DNA of 7,270 nt from an uncultured Clostridia bacterium (GCA_947629215.1 CANRCU010000114.1:1-7270), one strand, 5' to 3'. Shown: positions 1-7,077, numbered from the stretch's first letter. Translations and numbers: made by a program. The notes: generated from the letters alone by a model not told the origin.

Positions 1-956
1 TGCCGCCAGGCGAAAAAATTGTGCTTGCTTTCGATCAGATAGCAAATGCGGCAGGCGCGGCGGCAACAATGTCGGGCGGTGTACCCAAGGGCGTAAATGT
101 GCTTTGCCCGACCTGGTTCTCGTTCAAAGACACAAGCGGAGAGATAATCAACAAAGCCGATAAGGATTACGCCGATTGGGCGCACTCAAACGGAATGAAG
201 GTATGGGGGCTTGTCACCGATAATTTTAACGAAACGATAAGCCATGCCGTCATTTCGGACGACACCACGCGCGAATATGTTATAAGGCAACTGACAGCCT
301 ATGCCCGCGCGTATTCTCTGGACGGGCTGAATATCGATTTTGAATCCGTTCCGAAGTCGGACGGGGCATTGTGGATACAGTTTTTAAGGGAACTTGTACC
401 CGAATGTCACAAAAACGGGCTTACCGTCAGTACCGACCTTTTTGTACCTAAGGCATGGACGCAGCATTACGACCGCAGCTCGGTCGGCAAAACCGTAGAT
501 TATGTCATTGTTATGGGCTATGACGAACATTACGGCGGCAGCAGCAACGCCGGCAGCGTTGCAAGCTACGACTGGTCGGTCACAGCCGTCCGCGACAGCC
601 TTTATTCGGGCATACCGACGGAAAAACTTCTGCTCGGCATACCGTTTTATACAAGGATATGGACGGAAAAACCCGACGGCACGCTCGAAAGCAAAGCATA
701 TTCTATGGATTCCGCCAAAGAGCTGCTTGAACAAAACAAAGCCTCTTTTGGATTTGACGAAAAAACTCAACAAAATTATGCCGAATATACCGACACAGAC
801 GGCAGACACCGCTGCTGGCTCGAGGACGCCGACAGCGTTAAAAAAAGAGCGGAGCTTGTAAACGAATATGATATAGCAGGGCTTGGCGCATGGAAACTTA
901 AAATGGAAAACGACGGTATATTTGATATTATAGATAAGACCGTGCACAATAAATAA
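1..956 (+). CDS. GH18 family glycoside hydrolase (chitinase/peptidoglycan-hydrolase type), 5'-truncated by window edge
   Basis: This is the C-terminal part of a family 18 glycoside hydrolase, probably acting on N-acetylglucosamine-containing polymers such as peptidoglycan or chitin. The first whole codon is at 3, and the frame is open to the window edge (PPGEKIVLAFDQ), so the GTG at 21 is an internal valine rather than a start. Numbering from nt 21, the catalytic motif DGLNIDFE lies at residues 101-108, with Glu108 as the expected acid and Asp106 as its partner. The substrate-site motif VMGYDEHYGG starts near residue 164, GIPFYTR is near 206-212, and the closing barrel-strand tryptophan is Trp291 (GLGAWKLKMEN). 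The barrel therefore looks complete at its C-terminus, and the protein ends soon after it. Clostridial relatives of this type often carry N-terminal signal peptides and wall-binding or copper-amine-oxidase-like domains, none of which can be seen here. It converges with the GGDEF gene. The family is secure; the exact substrate is not. Confidence 0.9.
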   Translation, partial: PPGEKIVLAFDQIANAAGAAATMSGGVPKGVNVLCPTWFSFKDTSGEIINKADKDYADWAHSNGMKVWGLVTDNFNETISHAVISDDTTREYVIRQLTAYARAYSLDGLNIDFESVPKSDGALWIQFLRELVPECHKNGLTVSTDLFVPKAWTQHYDRSSVGKTVDYVIVMGYDEHYGGSSNAGSVASYDWSVTAVRDSLYSGIPTEKLLLGIPFYTRIWTEKPDGTLESKAYSMDSAKELLEQNKASFGFDEKTQQNYAEYTDTDGRHRCWLEDADSVKKRAELVNEYDIAGLGAWKLKMENDGIFDIIDKTVHNK

Positions 957-1050
957 CAGAAAGTCAAAAACAGGAATGCAAAGCACAAATATTTTTGATT
1001 TATCTATAGCAATATTTAAGCCATAATTTTGTATAAAAAACCTTATAATA

Positions 1051-1088
1051 AAAACCCCAATGCCATATAACATCGGGGCTTTTGTTTA
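1051..1088 (-). terminator. Intrinsic terminator of the GGDEF gene, possibly bidirectional
   Basis: The arms CCCCAATG (1055-1062) and CATCGGGG (1071-1078) enclose an 8-nt loop. On the minus strand the stem is uninterrupted because its one imperfect pair becomes G-U, and it is followed by GGGGTTTTTATTAT, a good U-tract. On the plus strand the same position is an A-C mismatch and the tail is CTTTTGTTT. The hairpin therefore suits the minus-strand GGDEF transcript best, but lying between convergent genes it may also stop GH18 transcription. Confidence 0.75.
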
Positions 1089-1124
1089 TAACGCAGAGTA
1101 TCGGATTTACCGACTAATCGAGCC

Positions 1125-1143
1125 GTTATCACCTTCGGATAAC
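1125..1143 (-). other. Small hairpin in the GGDEF 3' UTR
   Basis: GTTATC (1125-1130) and GATAAC (1138-1143) form a perfect 6-bp inverted repeat around a 7-nt loop, just downstream of the GGDEF stop codon at 1157. A second, weaker stem TCGG/CCGA lies at 1101-1113. Neither has a U-tract, so they are probably structured 3' UTR rather than terminators. No known RNA family was recognised. Confidence 0.35.
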
Positions 1144-1156
1144 ACCTATTGATACA

Positions 1157-2956
1157 TCACTTTATAAATCGTTCCATAAGCCGGCATATAACAAGCAGCA
1201 TATTTATATCAAAAGCTGCCCATTTTTGATAGCGTTTATATGTCGAAACCGTAAATATGCCTATAACATTGCCGTCATGGTCGGTATGAGGTATTATCAT
1301 CATTGAATATACCTCCGTTTTGATCATATACTGATATAGCGGCGGATATTCGACTTTGGCGTTTTCGTAATTGCCTATTGTGACATAGCCTTTTCTGTTG
1401 AGATCGGTCTTATATTCGTCATACAATTCTATCAAAGCGCGCGGTTCGTCTATAGTATAATGCGTGACTTCATAATACTGTTTATCGGCGTCCACAGGGC
1501 AATACTGAACGGCATCTATATCATAATAATACAAAAGCTCAAGCATGACTTTTTTAAGCACAACTTGCTGGCGGGAGTAGTCCTCCGCGCTGTTGAAACG
1601 CTGTATAAGCGAGAGCAGATGTTTTTGTTTATCCGTTTCCGGCACATAATTAGCCATTTGAATGACTGTACCGCCGCTTAAAATATCGTCAAGCGAACCA
1701 TGCATAGACCTTGTATAGATAATAAAGCGGTCACGACCTTTTGATTTTGCGATATACAGGCAGTGGTCGGCAAGCCTAAACAAATCGTCATAAGTCTGAG
1801 CGTCCTCGGGATAAGTTGCCGTACCGACGGAACAGGTCACTTTTATATCTTCTATCTTATTTTTGAAACACCATTCCACATGTGAACGTATTGAGCGTAT
1901 AAGCGGCCTTATTGCCTCCGTACCGTTTTCAAACTCGGTCAGGACAATGAAAAATTCGTCGCCGCCTATTCTTCCGACAACACCGCGGTCGCCGACAGCC
2001 TCGTTCATAACGCGCGCAACATTGACCAGCGTTTCATCGCCGAACATATGGCCGTAGGTATCGTTTATTGTTTTGAAGTTATCAAGGTCTATCATCACAA
2101 GCGTAACGTGGGTGTTGTTTTTCGCTGCCGCCGTGAGCGCTTCAAGCGCGTAATCCTTGATAGCTTTTTTGTTGAGCAGATTCGTCAACGGGTCAAGATT
2201 TGAGCGGTGGGCAACATAGTTATCCGAGCCGCTGCCGCCTGCGCTGCCCGTGAATGTGCCGACAACGCTTTCTATCTGAGAATTAAATTCAATTGTGGTA
2301 AAATTCACAACAGTCGGGTTATATTCCTTGCCCGTGGGGTCGAAAAGATTTGTATTGAAACGATAAAATCCGTCACCGCTTGCGTTTTCTATCGCATCGC
2401 ACATCTGCTGAAATTGCTGCATATGGTCGTATTCAATACTCTTGTTTTCGGTCATGGTCGAGCGGTACAAATTAAGGCTGCCCGAAAAATATGTTTTCTG
2501 AGCGCTGTAAACATACATCTGCTTATTTTTTGTTTCGTATCTGAAGAATATCTTATCCGACATCGAAACAAGCGCATTAAAAATTTTATTTGCGGTTATG
2601 AAATTCCTGTATTCTCGGGTCATGAAAAATATATCGTATATATCTATGTTTATATAATGTTTGCCATCAATATCTTTATTTTGCATAACCATTGAAACAT
2701 CTATACAGTCGCCTTTGTAGCGCCTGCATTTTGTTATGAACGAAACAGGCGTGTAAGAGCTGTTTTTGAGATGCTCCCAAAATTCGTCTTTATAATCGGG
2801 GTGTATATAATCGGCAATGGCAATTGACTGACTTGTACCCAAAAATGAATAAATAACCTCGTCCGCTATTATTATGTGCGAGTTGCTGCTTATTATAGCC
2901 GAACCGATGATATTGTCTTTGTTTATTTCGCTGATCAGATTATTGCGGTCGAGCAA
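1157..2956 (-). CDS. Soluble diguanylate cyclase-type protein: PAS-like x2, GGDEF, C-terminal GAF-like domain
   Basis: This 599-residue protein is predicted to make cyclic di-GMP from two GTP molecules. Residues ~1-115 and ~118-240 look like two divergent PAS sensor domains, followed by a Gly/Ser-rich linker (GSAGGSGSD). The GGDEF domain spans ~255-414: DPLTNLLNKKA at 255, metal ligand Asp290 in MIDLDNF, GTP-contact residues Asn298 and Asp307 in NDTYGHMFGDE, intact GGDEF at 331-335, and a terminal SKGRDRFIIY. The inhibitory I-site RxxD, expected five residues before GGDEF, is replaced by GDRG, so product inhibition at that site is unlikely. Residues ~430-599 resemble a GAF domain, giving the enzyme sensors on both sides of the catalytic domain. 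No transmembrane segment or signal peptide is visible, so it is probably cytosolic. The start is TTG: it lies 7 nt from a near-perfect Shine-Dalgarno, and no ATG is available upstream before an in-frame stop. The protein has not been shown to be active; the PAS and GAF calls are by overall pattern. Confidence 0.9.
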   Translation of the reverse strand: MLDRNNLISEINKDNIIGSAIISSNSHIIIADEVIYSFLGTSQSIAIADYIHPDYKDEFWEHLKNSSYTPVSFITKCRRYKGDCIDVSMVMQNKDIDGKHYINIDIYDIFFMTREYRNFITANKIFNALVSMSDKIFFRYETKNKQMYVYSAQKTYFSGSLNLYRSTMTENKSIEYDHMQQFQQMCDAIENASGDGFYRFNTNLFDPTGKEYNPTVVNFTTIEFNSQIESVVGTFTGSAGGSGSDNYVAHRSNLDPLTNLLNKKAIKDYALEALTAAAKNNTHVTLVMIDLDNFKTINDTYGHMFGDETLVNVARVMNEAVGDRGVVGRIGGDEFFIVLTEFENGTEAIRPLIRSIRSHVEWCFKNKIEDIKVTCSVGTATYPEDAQTYDDLFRLADHCLYIAKSKGRDRFIIYTRSMHGSLDDILSGGTVIQMANYVPETDKQKHLLSLIQRFNSAEDYSRQQVVLKKVMLELLYYYDIDAVQYCPVDADKQYYEVTHYTIDEPRALIELYDEYKTDLNRKGYVTIGNYENAKVEYPPLYQYMIKTEVYSMMIIPHTDHDGNVIGIFTVSTYKRYQKWAAFDINMLLVICRLMERFIK

Positions 2957-2958
2957 GA

Positions 2959-2968
2959 GATCACCTCC
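2959..2968 (-). promoter_or_regulatory. Strong Shine-Dalgarno setting the TTG start of the GGDEF gene
   Basis: On the minus strand the sequence GGAGGTGATC is complementary to ten bases at the 3' end of 16S rRNA. Its GGAGG core lies 7 nt before the TTG at 2956. No competing ATG exists between the upstream in-frame TAA and this TTG, so the site fixes the start. Confidence 0.85.
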
Positions 2969-3071
2969 GTTATAAACTCTGTAATTTTTCTCCTTTAGTC
3001 GAGCTGTGCTTTTAAAGAAAAAATCCTGACCAAGTTTTCATAATTCAAAAAATTAACCGATATATATTTTT

Positions 3072-3100
3072 ATTTTACAACTACAGCAATGTTTTTGCAA
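3072..3100 (-). promoter_or_regulatory. Candidate sigma-A promoter for the GGDEF gene
   Basis: Reading the minus strand, TTGCAA (3095-3100; 4 of 6 matches to TTGACA) and TAAAAT (3072-3077; 5 of 6 matches to TATAAT) are separated by 17 nt. This predicts transcription starting near 3065 and a 5' UTR of roughly 108 nt. A less likely alternative is TTGCTG with TATATA slightly further downstream. The region is AT-rich, so chance matches are possible. I see no cyclic di-GMP riboswitch motif in the leader. Confidence 0.45.
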
Positions 3101-3142
3101 GTGTTTTTTGAAAATTTATATGATTTGGAATTTGGAAGTAAA

Positions 3143-3193
3143 TTTTCAAAGTAAATGCAACGGTATGATTTAAAGTTGCATTTACTTTGAGAA
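3143..3193. repeat. Long near-perfect inverted repeat (16-bp perfect core)
   Basis: CAAAGTAAATGCAAC (3147-3161) is followed after 13 nt by its exact reverse complement GTTGCATTTACTTTG (3175-3189). One more pair (T3146/A3190) makes 16 perfect base pairs, and the repeat extends to 3143 and 3193 with one T/G position. Neither side has a U-tract, so it is not a standard intrinsic terminator. It sits between the eno terminator and the candidate GGDEF promoter, about 43 nt upstream of that promoter's -35 box. It could be an operator, an RNA hairpin or the remnant of a small repeat element. Function unknown. Confidence 0.8.
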
Positions 3194-3257
3194 ATCACGA
3201 AAAGTATTTTTTAAGTAAAAAAATTTTATCCGAATAGCGCAGTGCTTCATTATAAAT

Positions 3258-3289
3258 AAAAAAAAGCCCCGCTTTGCAGGACTTTTTTG
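3258..3289 (-). terminator. Rho-independent terminator of eno
   Basis: The stem arms are 3260-3272 and 3276-3288 with a 3-nt loop. They give a 13-bp stem on the minus strand that includes two G-U pairs and an A-tract/U-tract base, with the RNA ending in a run of U. On the plus strand the same two positions would be A-C mismatches, so the hairpin is specific to the minus strand. It begins about 8 nt after the eno stop codon and ends the glycolytic transcript. Confidence 0.92.
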
Positions 3290-3296
3290 ATTGTAA

Positions 3297-4628
3297 TTAT
3301 TTATTTTTAAGATTGAACCAAGCATCAAGACCAAGATACTGAGCAACATCATCAAGTTCTTCTTCAATTCTGAGAAGTTGATTATATTTGGCAACACGGT
3401 CTGTTCTTGCGGGAGCGCCCGTCTTGATCTGACCTGCATTTACAGCAACAACGATGTCTGCTATGGTCGAATCCTCGGTTTCGCCGGAACGGTGAGATAC
3501 AACAGCCGTCATATTGTTTCTGTTTGCAAGCTGAATTGCATTAAATGTTTCTGTAAGTGTACCGATCTGGTTAACTTTGATAAGAATAGCGTTTGCAACG
3601 CCAAGGTCGATACCCTTCTGAAGTCTTGTCGTGTTGGTAACGAAAAGGTCGTCGCCTACAAGCTGTATCTTGTCGCCAAGTCTTTCGGTAAGCATTTTCC
3701 AACCGTCCCAATCCTCTTCCGCAAGACCGTCTTCAATAGAGATAATGGGGTATTTGTCGCAGAGAGCAGCATAATACTCGACCATTTCTTCGCTTGTTCT
3801 TACGATTTCTGTTTCGGCGCCCGTAGCCTTTGTTTCACCGGGGAAGTGATAAAGACCGTCCTCTTTGTAAAGCTCGGAAGATGCGGGATCCATAGCGATC
3901 CTGATCTGCTCGCCGGGCTTGTAGCCTGCTGCCTTTACAGCCTCAAGGATATTCTCGATGACTTCGTCGCTTGTAGCAAGGTCGGGAGCAAAACCGCCTT
4001 CATCGCCGACTGCCGTTGAAAGACCCTTGTTTTTAAGAACTTTCTTTAATGCATGATAAATTTCGCAGCACCATCTGAGAGCCTCTTTGAATGTGGAAGC
4101 ACCAACGGGCATTATCATAAATTCCTGTAAGTCAACGGTGTTGTCCGCATGCTTGCCACCGTTCATGATATTCATCATAGGCACGGGAAGAGTTTTTGCA
4201 TTGAATCCGCCAAGATACTGATATAAAGGCATGCTCAAAGCCTCGGCAGCCGCCTTTGCAACAGCCATTGAAACACCGAGTATAGCGTTTGCGCCAAGTT
4301 TAGCCTTGTTTGGCGTACCGTCAAGCTCGATCATCGCCTTATCCACAGCCACCTGATCCAAAGCGTTCATACCGATTATCTCGTCTGCGATGATATTGTT
4401 TACATTGTCAACGGCTTTCTGAACACCGCTGCCGTTGTAACGGCTGCCGCCGTCACGCAGCTCAACAGCCTCGAATTGACCCGTAGATGCGCCCGAAGGA
4501 ACAGCCGCGCGGCCTAAAAACTGCATACCGTCCTTTTCGACAACTACTTCTACCTCAACTGTGGGGTTTGCTCTTGAGTCGAGTACTTCTCTTGCAAGCA
4601 CATCAACGATTTCAATATAACCTTTCAT
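3297..4628 (-). CDS. eno: Enolase (phosphopyruvate hydratase)
   Basis: Enolase reversibly dehydrates 2-phosphoglycerate to phosphoenolpyruvate in the cytosol, using Mg2+. The 443-residue protein is full length. Active-site residues by position, following E. coli assignments, are His160 and Glu169 (GGKHADNTVDLQEF), Glu210 (GDEGGFAPDL), metal ligands Asp247 (AMDPASSELY), Glu299 (SIEDGLAEEDWDGW) and Asp326 (VGDDLFVTN), catalytic Lys351 in the family signature LIKVNQIGTLTET, His379 (SHRSGETED) and Lys402 (IKTGAPARTDR). Between Asp247 and Glu299 it is about eight residues longer than E. coli enolase, which I take as ordinary family length variation. The ATG at 4628 follows AAAGGAG with a 7-nt gap. 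It is the last gene of the tpiA-gpmI-eno cluster, has its own consensus promoter within the 101-nt gap after gpmI, and is closed by a strong terminator. Confidence 0.99.
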   Translation of the reverse strand: MKGYIEIVDVLAREVLDSRANPTVEVEVVVEKDGMQFLGRAAVPSGASTGQFEAVELRDGGSRYNGSGVQKAVDNVNNIIADEIIGMNALDQVAVDKAMIELDGTPNKAKLGANAILGVSMAVAKAAAEALSMPLYQYLGGFNAKTLPVPMMNIMNGGKHADNTVDLQEFMIMPVGASTFKEALRWCCEIYHALKKVLKNKGLSTAVGDEGGFAPDLATSDEVIENILEAVKAAGYKPGEQIRIAMDPASSELYKEDGLYHFPGETKATGAETEIVRTSEEMVEYYAALCDKYPIISIEDGLAEEDWDGWKMLTERLGDKIQLVGDDLFVTNTTRLQKGIDLGVANAILIKVNQIGTLTETFNAIQLANRNNMTAVVSHRSGETEDSTIADIVVAVNAGQIKTGAPARTDRVAKYNQLLRIEEELDDVAQYLGLDAWFNLKNK

Positions 4629-4661
4629 TGTAGTTCTCCTTTCAAGGTGTAAAATATTTCC

Positions 4662-4679
4662 GCACAGACAAAACTGTGC
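4662..4679 (-). promoter_or_regulatory. Hairpin near the 5' end of the eno leader
   Basis: GCACAG and CTGTGC form a perfect 6-bp stem with a 6-nt loop, beginning about 7 nt after the predicted transcription start. It could protect the 5' end of the mRNA or bind a regulator. It lacks a U-tract, so it is not a terminator. The eno ribosome binding site at 4636-4642 lies outside the stem and stays free. Confidence 0.45.
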
Positions 4680-4692
4680 ATACCTACTTATT

Positions 4693-4720
4693 ATTATATA
4701 CTATTTTACAAAAATGTCAA
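4693..4720 (-). promoter_or_regulatory. Consensus sigma-A promoter for eno
   Basis: On the minus strand there is an exact TTGACA (4715-4720) and an exact TATAAT (4693-4698), separated by 16 nt and preceded by A-rich sequence just after the gpmI stop codon. Transcription is predicted to start near 4686, giving a leader of about 58 nt. No hairpin terminator separates gpmI from this promoter, so eno is probably transcribed both from here and by read-through from tpiA-gpmI. Confidence 0.88.
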
Positions 4721-4729
4721 TCTTTGTTT

Positions 4730-6268
4730 TTATTTGATAAGCAGCGAATGTCCCGTCATTTCTTTTGGCTGAGCAAGACCCATCATTTCAAGCACCGTCG
4801 GGGCAATATCGCAGAGTTTGCCGTCGGGTCTTATGCCCTTTGCGCCCTCGCAGTTTATTATGGAAAACGGCACGGGGTTTGTCGTATGAGCCGTAAACGG
4901 GGCGCCCGTGTTATAGTCGATGAGCATATCGCTGTTGCCGTGGTCGGCGCAGAGGAACATCTGACCGTTGACCTTCAAAAGCGCTTCCATAACGCGTCCT
5001 ACGCAGCTATCCACTGTTTCTATCGCTTTCACAGCCGCCTCTATAACGCCCGTATGACCGACCATATCGGGGTTTGCATAATTTATTATGATAAGATCCT
5101 TTTCGTTTGACTCTATAGCCTCAACAAGTTTGTCCGTGACCTGTATTGCACTCATTTCGGGTTTGAGGTCATAAGTCGCGACATCTTTCGGTGAAGGCAC
5201 AAGTATCCTGTCCTCGCCTTCAAACGGCTTTTCGATACCGCCGTTGAAAAAGAACGTAACATGCGCATATTTTTCGGTCTCGGCAAGACGCAATTGCTTC
5301 AAGCCAAGAGATGAGATGTACTCGCCAAGCGTATTCGACGGTATCTCCTTGGGGAAGGCAACGAGCTTGTTCGGGATAGTTGCGTCATATTCGGTAAAAC
5401 AAACATAGGTCGTCTTTATCCTTGTTCTTTCAAAGCCCGTGAAATCGTCCGCACAGAAACAGCGTGTGATCTCTCTTGCACGGTCGGGGCGGAAGTTGTA
5501 GAAAATTATGGAATCGTTGTCCTTTATAACTGCCGTCGGCTGTCCGTCCTTTAATATAACTGTCGGTATGACAAACTCGTCGTTAACGCCCTCGGCATAA
5601 GTTGCGTCCATACATTCGCTCATAGACGCCGCTGTTTTGCCGACGCCTTTTGTAAGCGCATTATAAGCGACCTCTATCCTGTCCCAGTTGTTGTCACGAT
5701 CCATTGCGTAGTATCTTCCCGATATAGTCGCAATTTCGCCAACACCCGTTTCCTTCATCTTTGCTTCAAGCTCTTCAAGAAAACCTTTGCCCGAAGTCGG
5801 CGGTGTGTCACGTCCGTCAAGAAAGGCGTGAACATATACTTTTGTCAAGCCGTTTCGTTTTGCAAGCTCCAAAAGACCGTAAATATGCGTCAGATGACTG
5901 TGTACGCCGCCCGTTGACACAAGCCCGTACAGATGCAGAGCCGAATCATGCGCCTTGCAGTTTTCAACAGCCGCAAGCAGGGCTTTGTTTTCAAAGAGAT
6001 CGCCGTCCTCTATGGACTTTGTTATTTTTGTAAGATCCTGATAGATAATGCGGCCTGCGCCCATATTAAGATGACCGACTTCGGAATTGCCCATCTGACC
6101 GTCGGGCAGACCGACAGCCATACCGCTTGCATAGCCCTTTGTTGTGGGATATGTTGCAAATATTTTGTCAAGATTGGGTCTTTTAGCCATAGCTATGGCG
6201 TTGCCCTCTGTTTTGTCGTTGATACCGAAACCGTCCAATATCATCAGTACCGTAGTTTTTTTAGCCAT
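4730..6268 (-). CDS. gpmI: 2,3-bisphosphoglycerate-independent phosphoglycerate mutase
   Basis: This cytosolic Mn2+-dependent enzyme interconverts 3-phosphoglycerate and 2-phosphoglycerate through a phosphoserine intermediate. At 512 residues it matches the usual length of the alkaline-phosphatase-superfamily mutase. Asp12 (LDGFG) and the phosphorylated Ser62 (GQMGNSEVGH) occupy the positions known from the Bacillus enzyme. His123 (GGVHSHLTH), Asp151-Arg153 (DGRD), Arg185 and Arg191 (SGRYYAMDRD), Arg260 and Arg263 (NFRPDRARE), and Lys333 (ETEKYAHVTFF) form the substrate site. Metal ligands are Asp401 and His405 (NPDMVGHTG), Asp442-His443 (CADHGNSD) and His461 (FTAHTTNPVP). The ATG at 6268 has AGGAG 7 nt upstream and lies only 18 nt after the tpiA stop codon, so the two are cotranscribed. 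The product is the substrate of enolase, encoded immediately downstream. Confidence 0.99.
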   Translation of the reverse strand: MAKKTTVLMILDGFGINDKTEGNAIAMAKRPNLDKIFATYPTTKGYASGMAVGLPDGQMGNSEVGHLNMGAGRIIYQDLTKITKSIEDGDLFENKALLAAVENCKAHDSALHLYGLVSTGGVHSHLTHIYGLLELAKRNGLTKVYVHAFLDGRDTPPTSGKGFLEELEAKMKETGVGEIATISGRYYAMDRDNNWDRIEVAYNALTKGVGKTAASMSECMDATYAEGVNDEFVIPTVILKDGQPTAVIKDNDSIIFYNFRPDRAREITRCFCADDFTGFERTRIKTTYVCFTEYDATIPNKLVAFPKEIPSNTLGEYISSLGLKQLRLAETEKYAHVTFFFNGGIEKPFEGEDRILVPSPKDVATYDLKPEMSAIQVTDKLVEAIESNEKDLIIINYANPDMVGHTGVIEAAVKAIETVDSCVGRVMEALLKVNGQMFLCADHGNSDMLIDYNTGAPFTAHTTNPVPFSIINCEGAKGIRPDGKLCDIAPTVLEMMGLAQPKEMTGHSLLIK

Positions 6269-6286
6269 TATTATACTCCTATCAAA

Positions 6287-7030
6287 TCACGCTTTTACAA
6301 TAACCTCAAAATCTTCTTTCAGGCTTGCGCCGCCGACAAGACCGCCGTCGATGTCCTCCATTTTGAAAAGCTCGGCTGCATTGCCCGCAGAAACGCTGCC
6401 GCCGTAGAGAATGCTCATCTCCTGAGCCGTTTCATCGCCGAAAAGCTCGCCAAGCACAACACGGATAGCGTGGCAGACTTCCTGCGCCTGTTCGGTGGTG
6501 GCAACTTTGCCCGTACCGATAGCCCAGATAGGCTCATATGCTATAACGACCTGCTTTGCCTGCTCGGACGAAAGACCTTTCAAGCCTTTTTTTATCTGTA
6601 TACGTATTTTTTCAATGGTGATGCCGTCCTCGCGTTCGGAAAGGCTCTCGCCGCAGCACATAATGGGTGTAAGCTCGTATTCGAGGGCTTTTAAGACCTT
6701 TTTGTTGACTGTTTCGTCGGTCTCGGCAAAATATTCCCTTCTTTCGGAATGACCGATAACAACGCATTTTACGCCTATATCTTTGAGCATGGGCGCGGAT
6801 ATTTCGCCTGTGTAAGCGCCTTTGTCCTCAAAGTGAAGATTTTCTGCACCAAGAAGGATGTCTGTGCCTTTTATGACCTCGGATACGGGCACAAGGTCAA
6901 CGTAGGGTACGCAAAATACGACCGTGGCGTTGTCCGTGGACATTTTGGGCTTGAGCATCTCGGCAAGAGCGATAGCCTCGGTGGGTGTTTTGTTCATTTT
7001 CCAGTTACCTGCAACTATTTTTTTTCTCAT
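6287..7030 (-). CDS. tpiA: Triosephosphate isomerase
   Basis: Triosephosphate isomerase interconverts dihydroxyacetone phosphate and glyceraldehyde 3-phosphate, acting as a cytosolic dimer. The 247-residue TIM barrel is complete. Visible functional sites are Asn9 and Lys11 (AGNWKMN), His94 (VIGHSERR), the catalytic base Glu166 in AYEPIWAIGTGK with the mobile loop 6 at about 167-175, and the phosphate-binding segments YGGSVS (209-214) and DGGLVGGASLK (228-238). The ATG at 7030 is preceded by AGAAAGG with a 10-nt gap, a somewhat weak ribosome binding site. It is the first gene of the visible cluster. In many Firmicutes gap and pgk precede tpi, but neither is in the window. No convincing promoter was found in the 240 nt upstream, which is filled with hairpin-forming repeats, so transcription may enter from further upstream. 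Confidence 0.99.
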   Translation of the reverse strand: MRKKIVAGNWKMNKTPTEAIALAEMLKPKMSTDNATVVFCVPYVDLVPVSEVIKGTDILLGAENLHFEDKGAYTGEISAPMLKDIGVKCVVIGHSERREYFAETDETVNKKVLKALEYELTPIMCCGESLSEREDGITIEKIRIQIKKGLKGLSSEQAKQVVIAYEPIWAIGTGKVATTEQAQEVCHAIRVVLGELFGDETAQEMSILYGGSVSAGNAAELFKMEDIDGGLVGGASLKEDFEVIVKA

Positions 7031-7054
7031 AAATACACGACCTTTCTGATTTTA

Positions 7055-7071
7055 TTGGGGCGCTGCCCCAA
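7055..7071. repeat. GC-rich hairpin TTGGGGC/GCCCCAA
   Basis: A 7-bp perfect stem with the 3-nt loop GCT lies between the tpiA ribosome binding site and the larger hairpin block. On the minus strand it is followed by TAAAATC, with no U-tract. It is part of the repeat-dense region upstream of tpiA. Confidence 0.7.
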
Positions 7072-7077
7072 ACCCCG

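Noticed and set aside
21..956. GTG at 21 as the start of the GH18 gene
   Set aside because: The frame is open to the window edge and the codons before it (PPGEKI) continue family-like sequence, so the gene starts upstream of the window.
384..1073. Minus-strand open frame of 229 codons over the GH18 gene
   Set aside because: It is antisense to a clearly conserved catalytic domain, has an unnatural composition and resembles no known family.
2207..2695. Plus-strand open frame over the GGDEF gene
   Set aside because: It is antisense to the real coding frame and lacks recognisable domains; a shadow frame.
3012..3041. Nine-codon minus-strand ORF (MKTWSGFFL) in the GGDEF leader
   Set aside because: It has no Shine-Dalgarno before its ATG and no attenuator structure after it; chance is likely.
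2957..3065. Cyclic di-GMP riboswitch in the GGDEF leader
   Set aside because: I found neither the conserved GEMM-type core nor paired helices; the leader is simply AT-rich.
3154..3189. Eleven-codon plus-strand ORF (MQRYDLKLHLL) inside the long palindrome
   Set aside because: It has no ribosome binding site, and its sequence is dictated by the inverted repeat.
3182..3439. Minus-strand 85-codon frame overlapping the eno 3' end and terminator
   Set aside because: It overlaps eno in another frame and runs through the terminator hairpin, with no homology signal.
3378..4019. Plus-strand 213-codon frame antisense to eno
   Set aside because: A shadow of the enolase coding sequence, which has all its catalytic motifs on the minus strand.
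5933..6694. Plus-strand 253-codon frame spanning gpmI and tpiA
   Set aside because: It is antisense to two intact glycolytic genes and their junction; a composition artefact.
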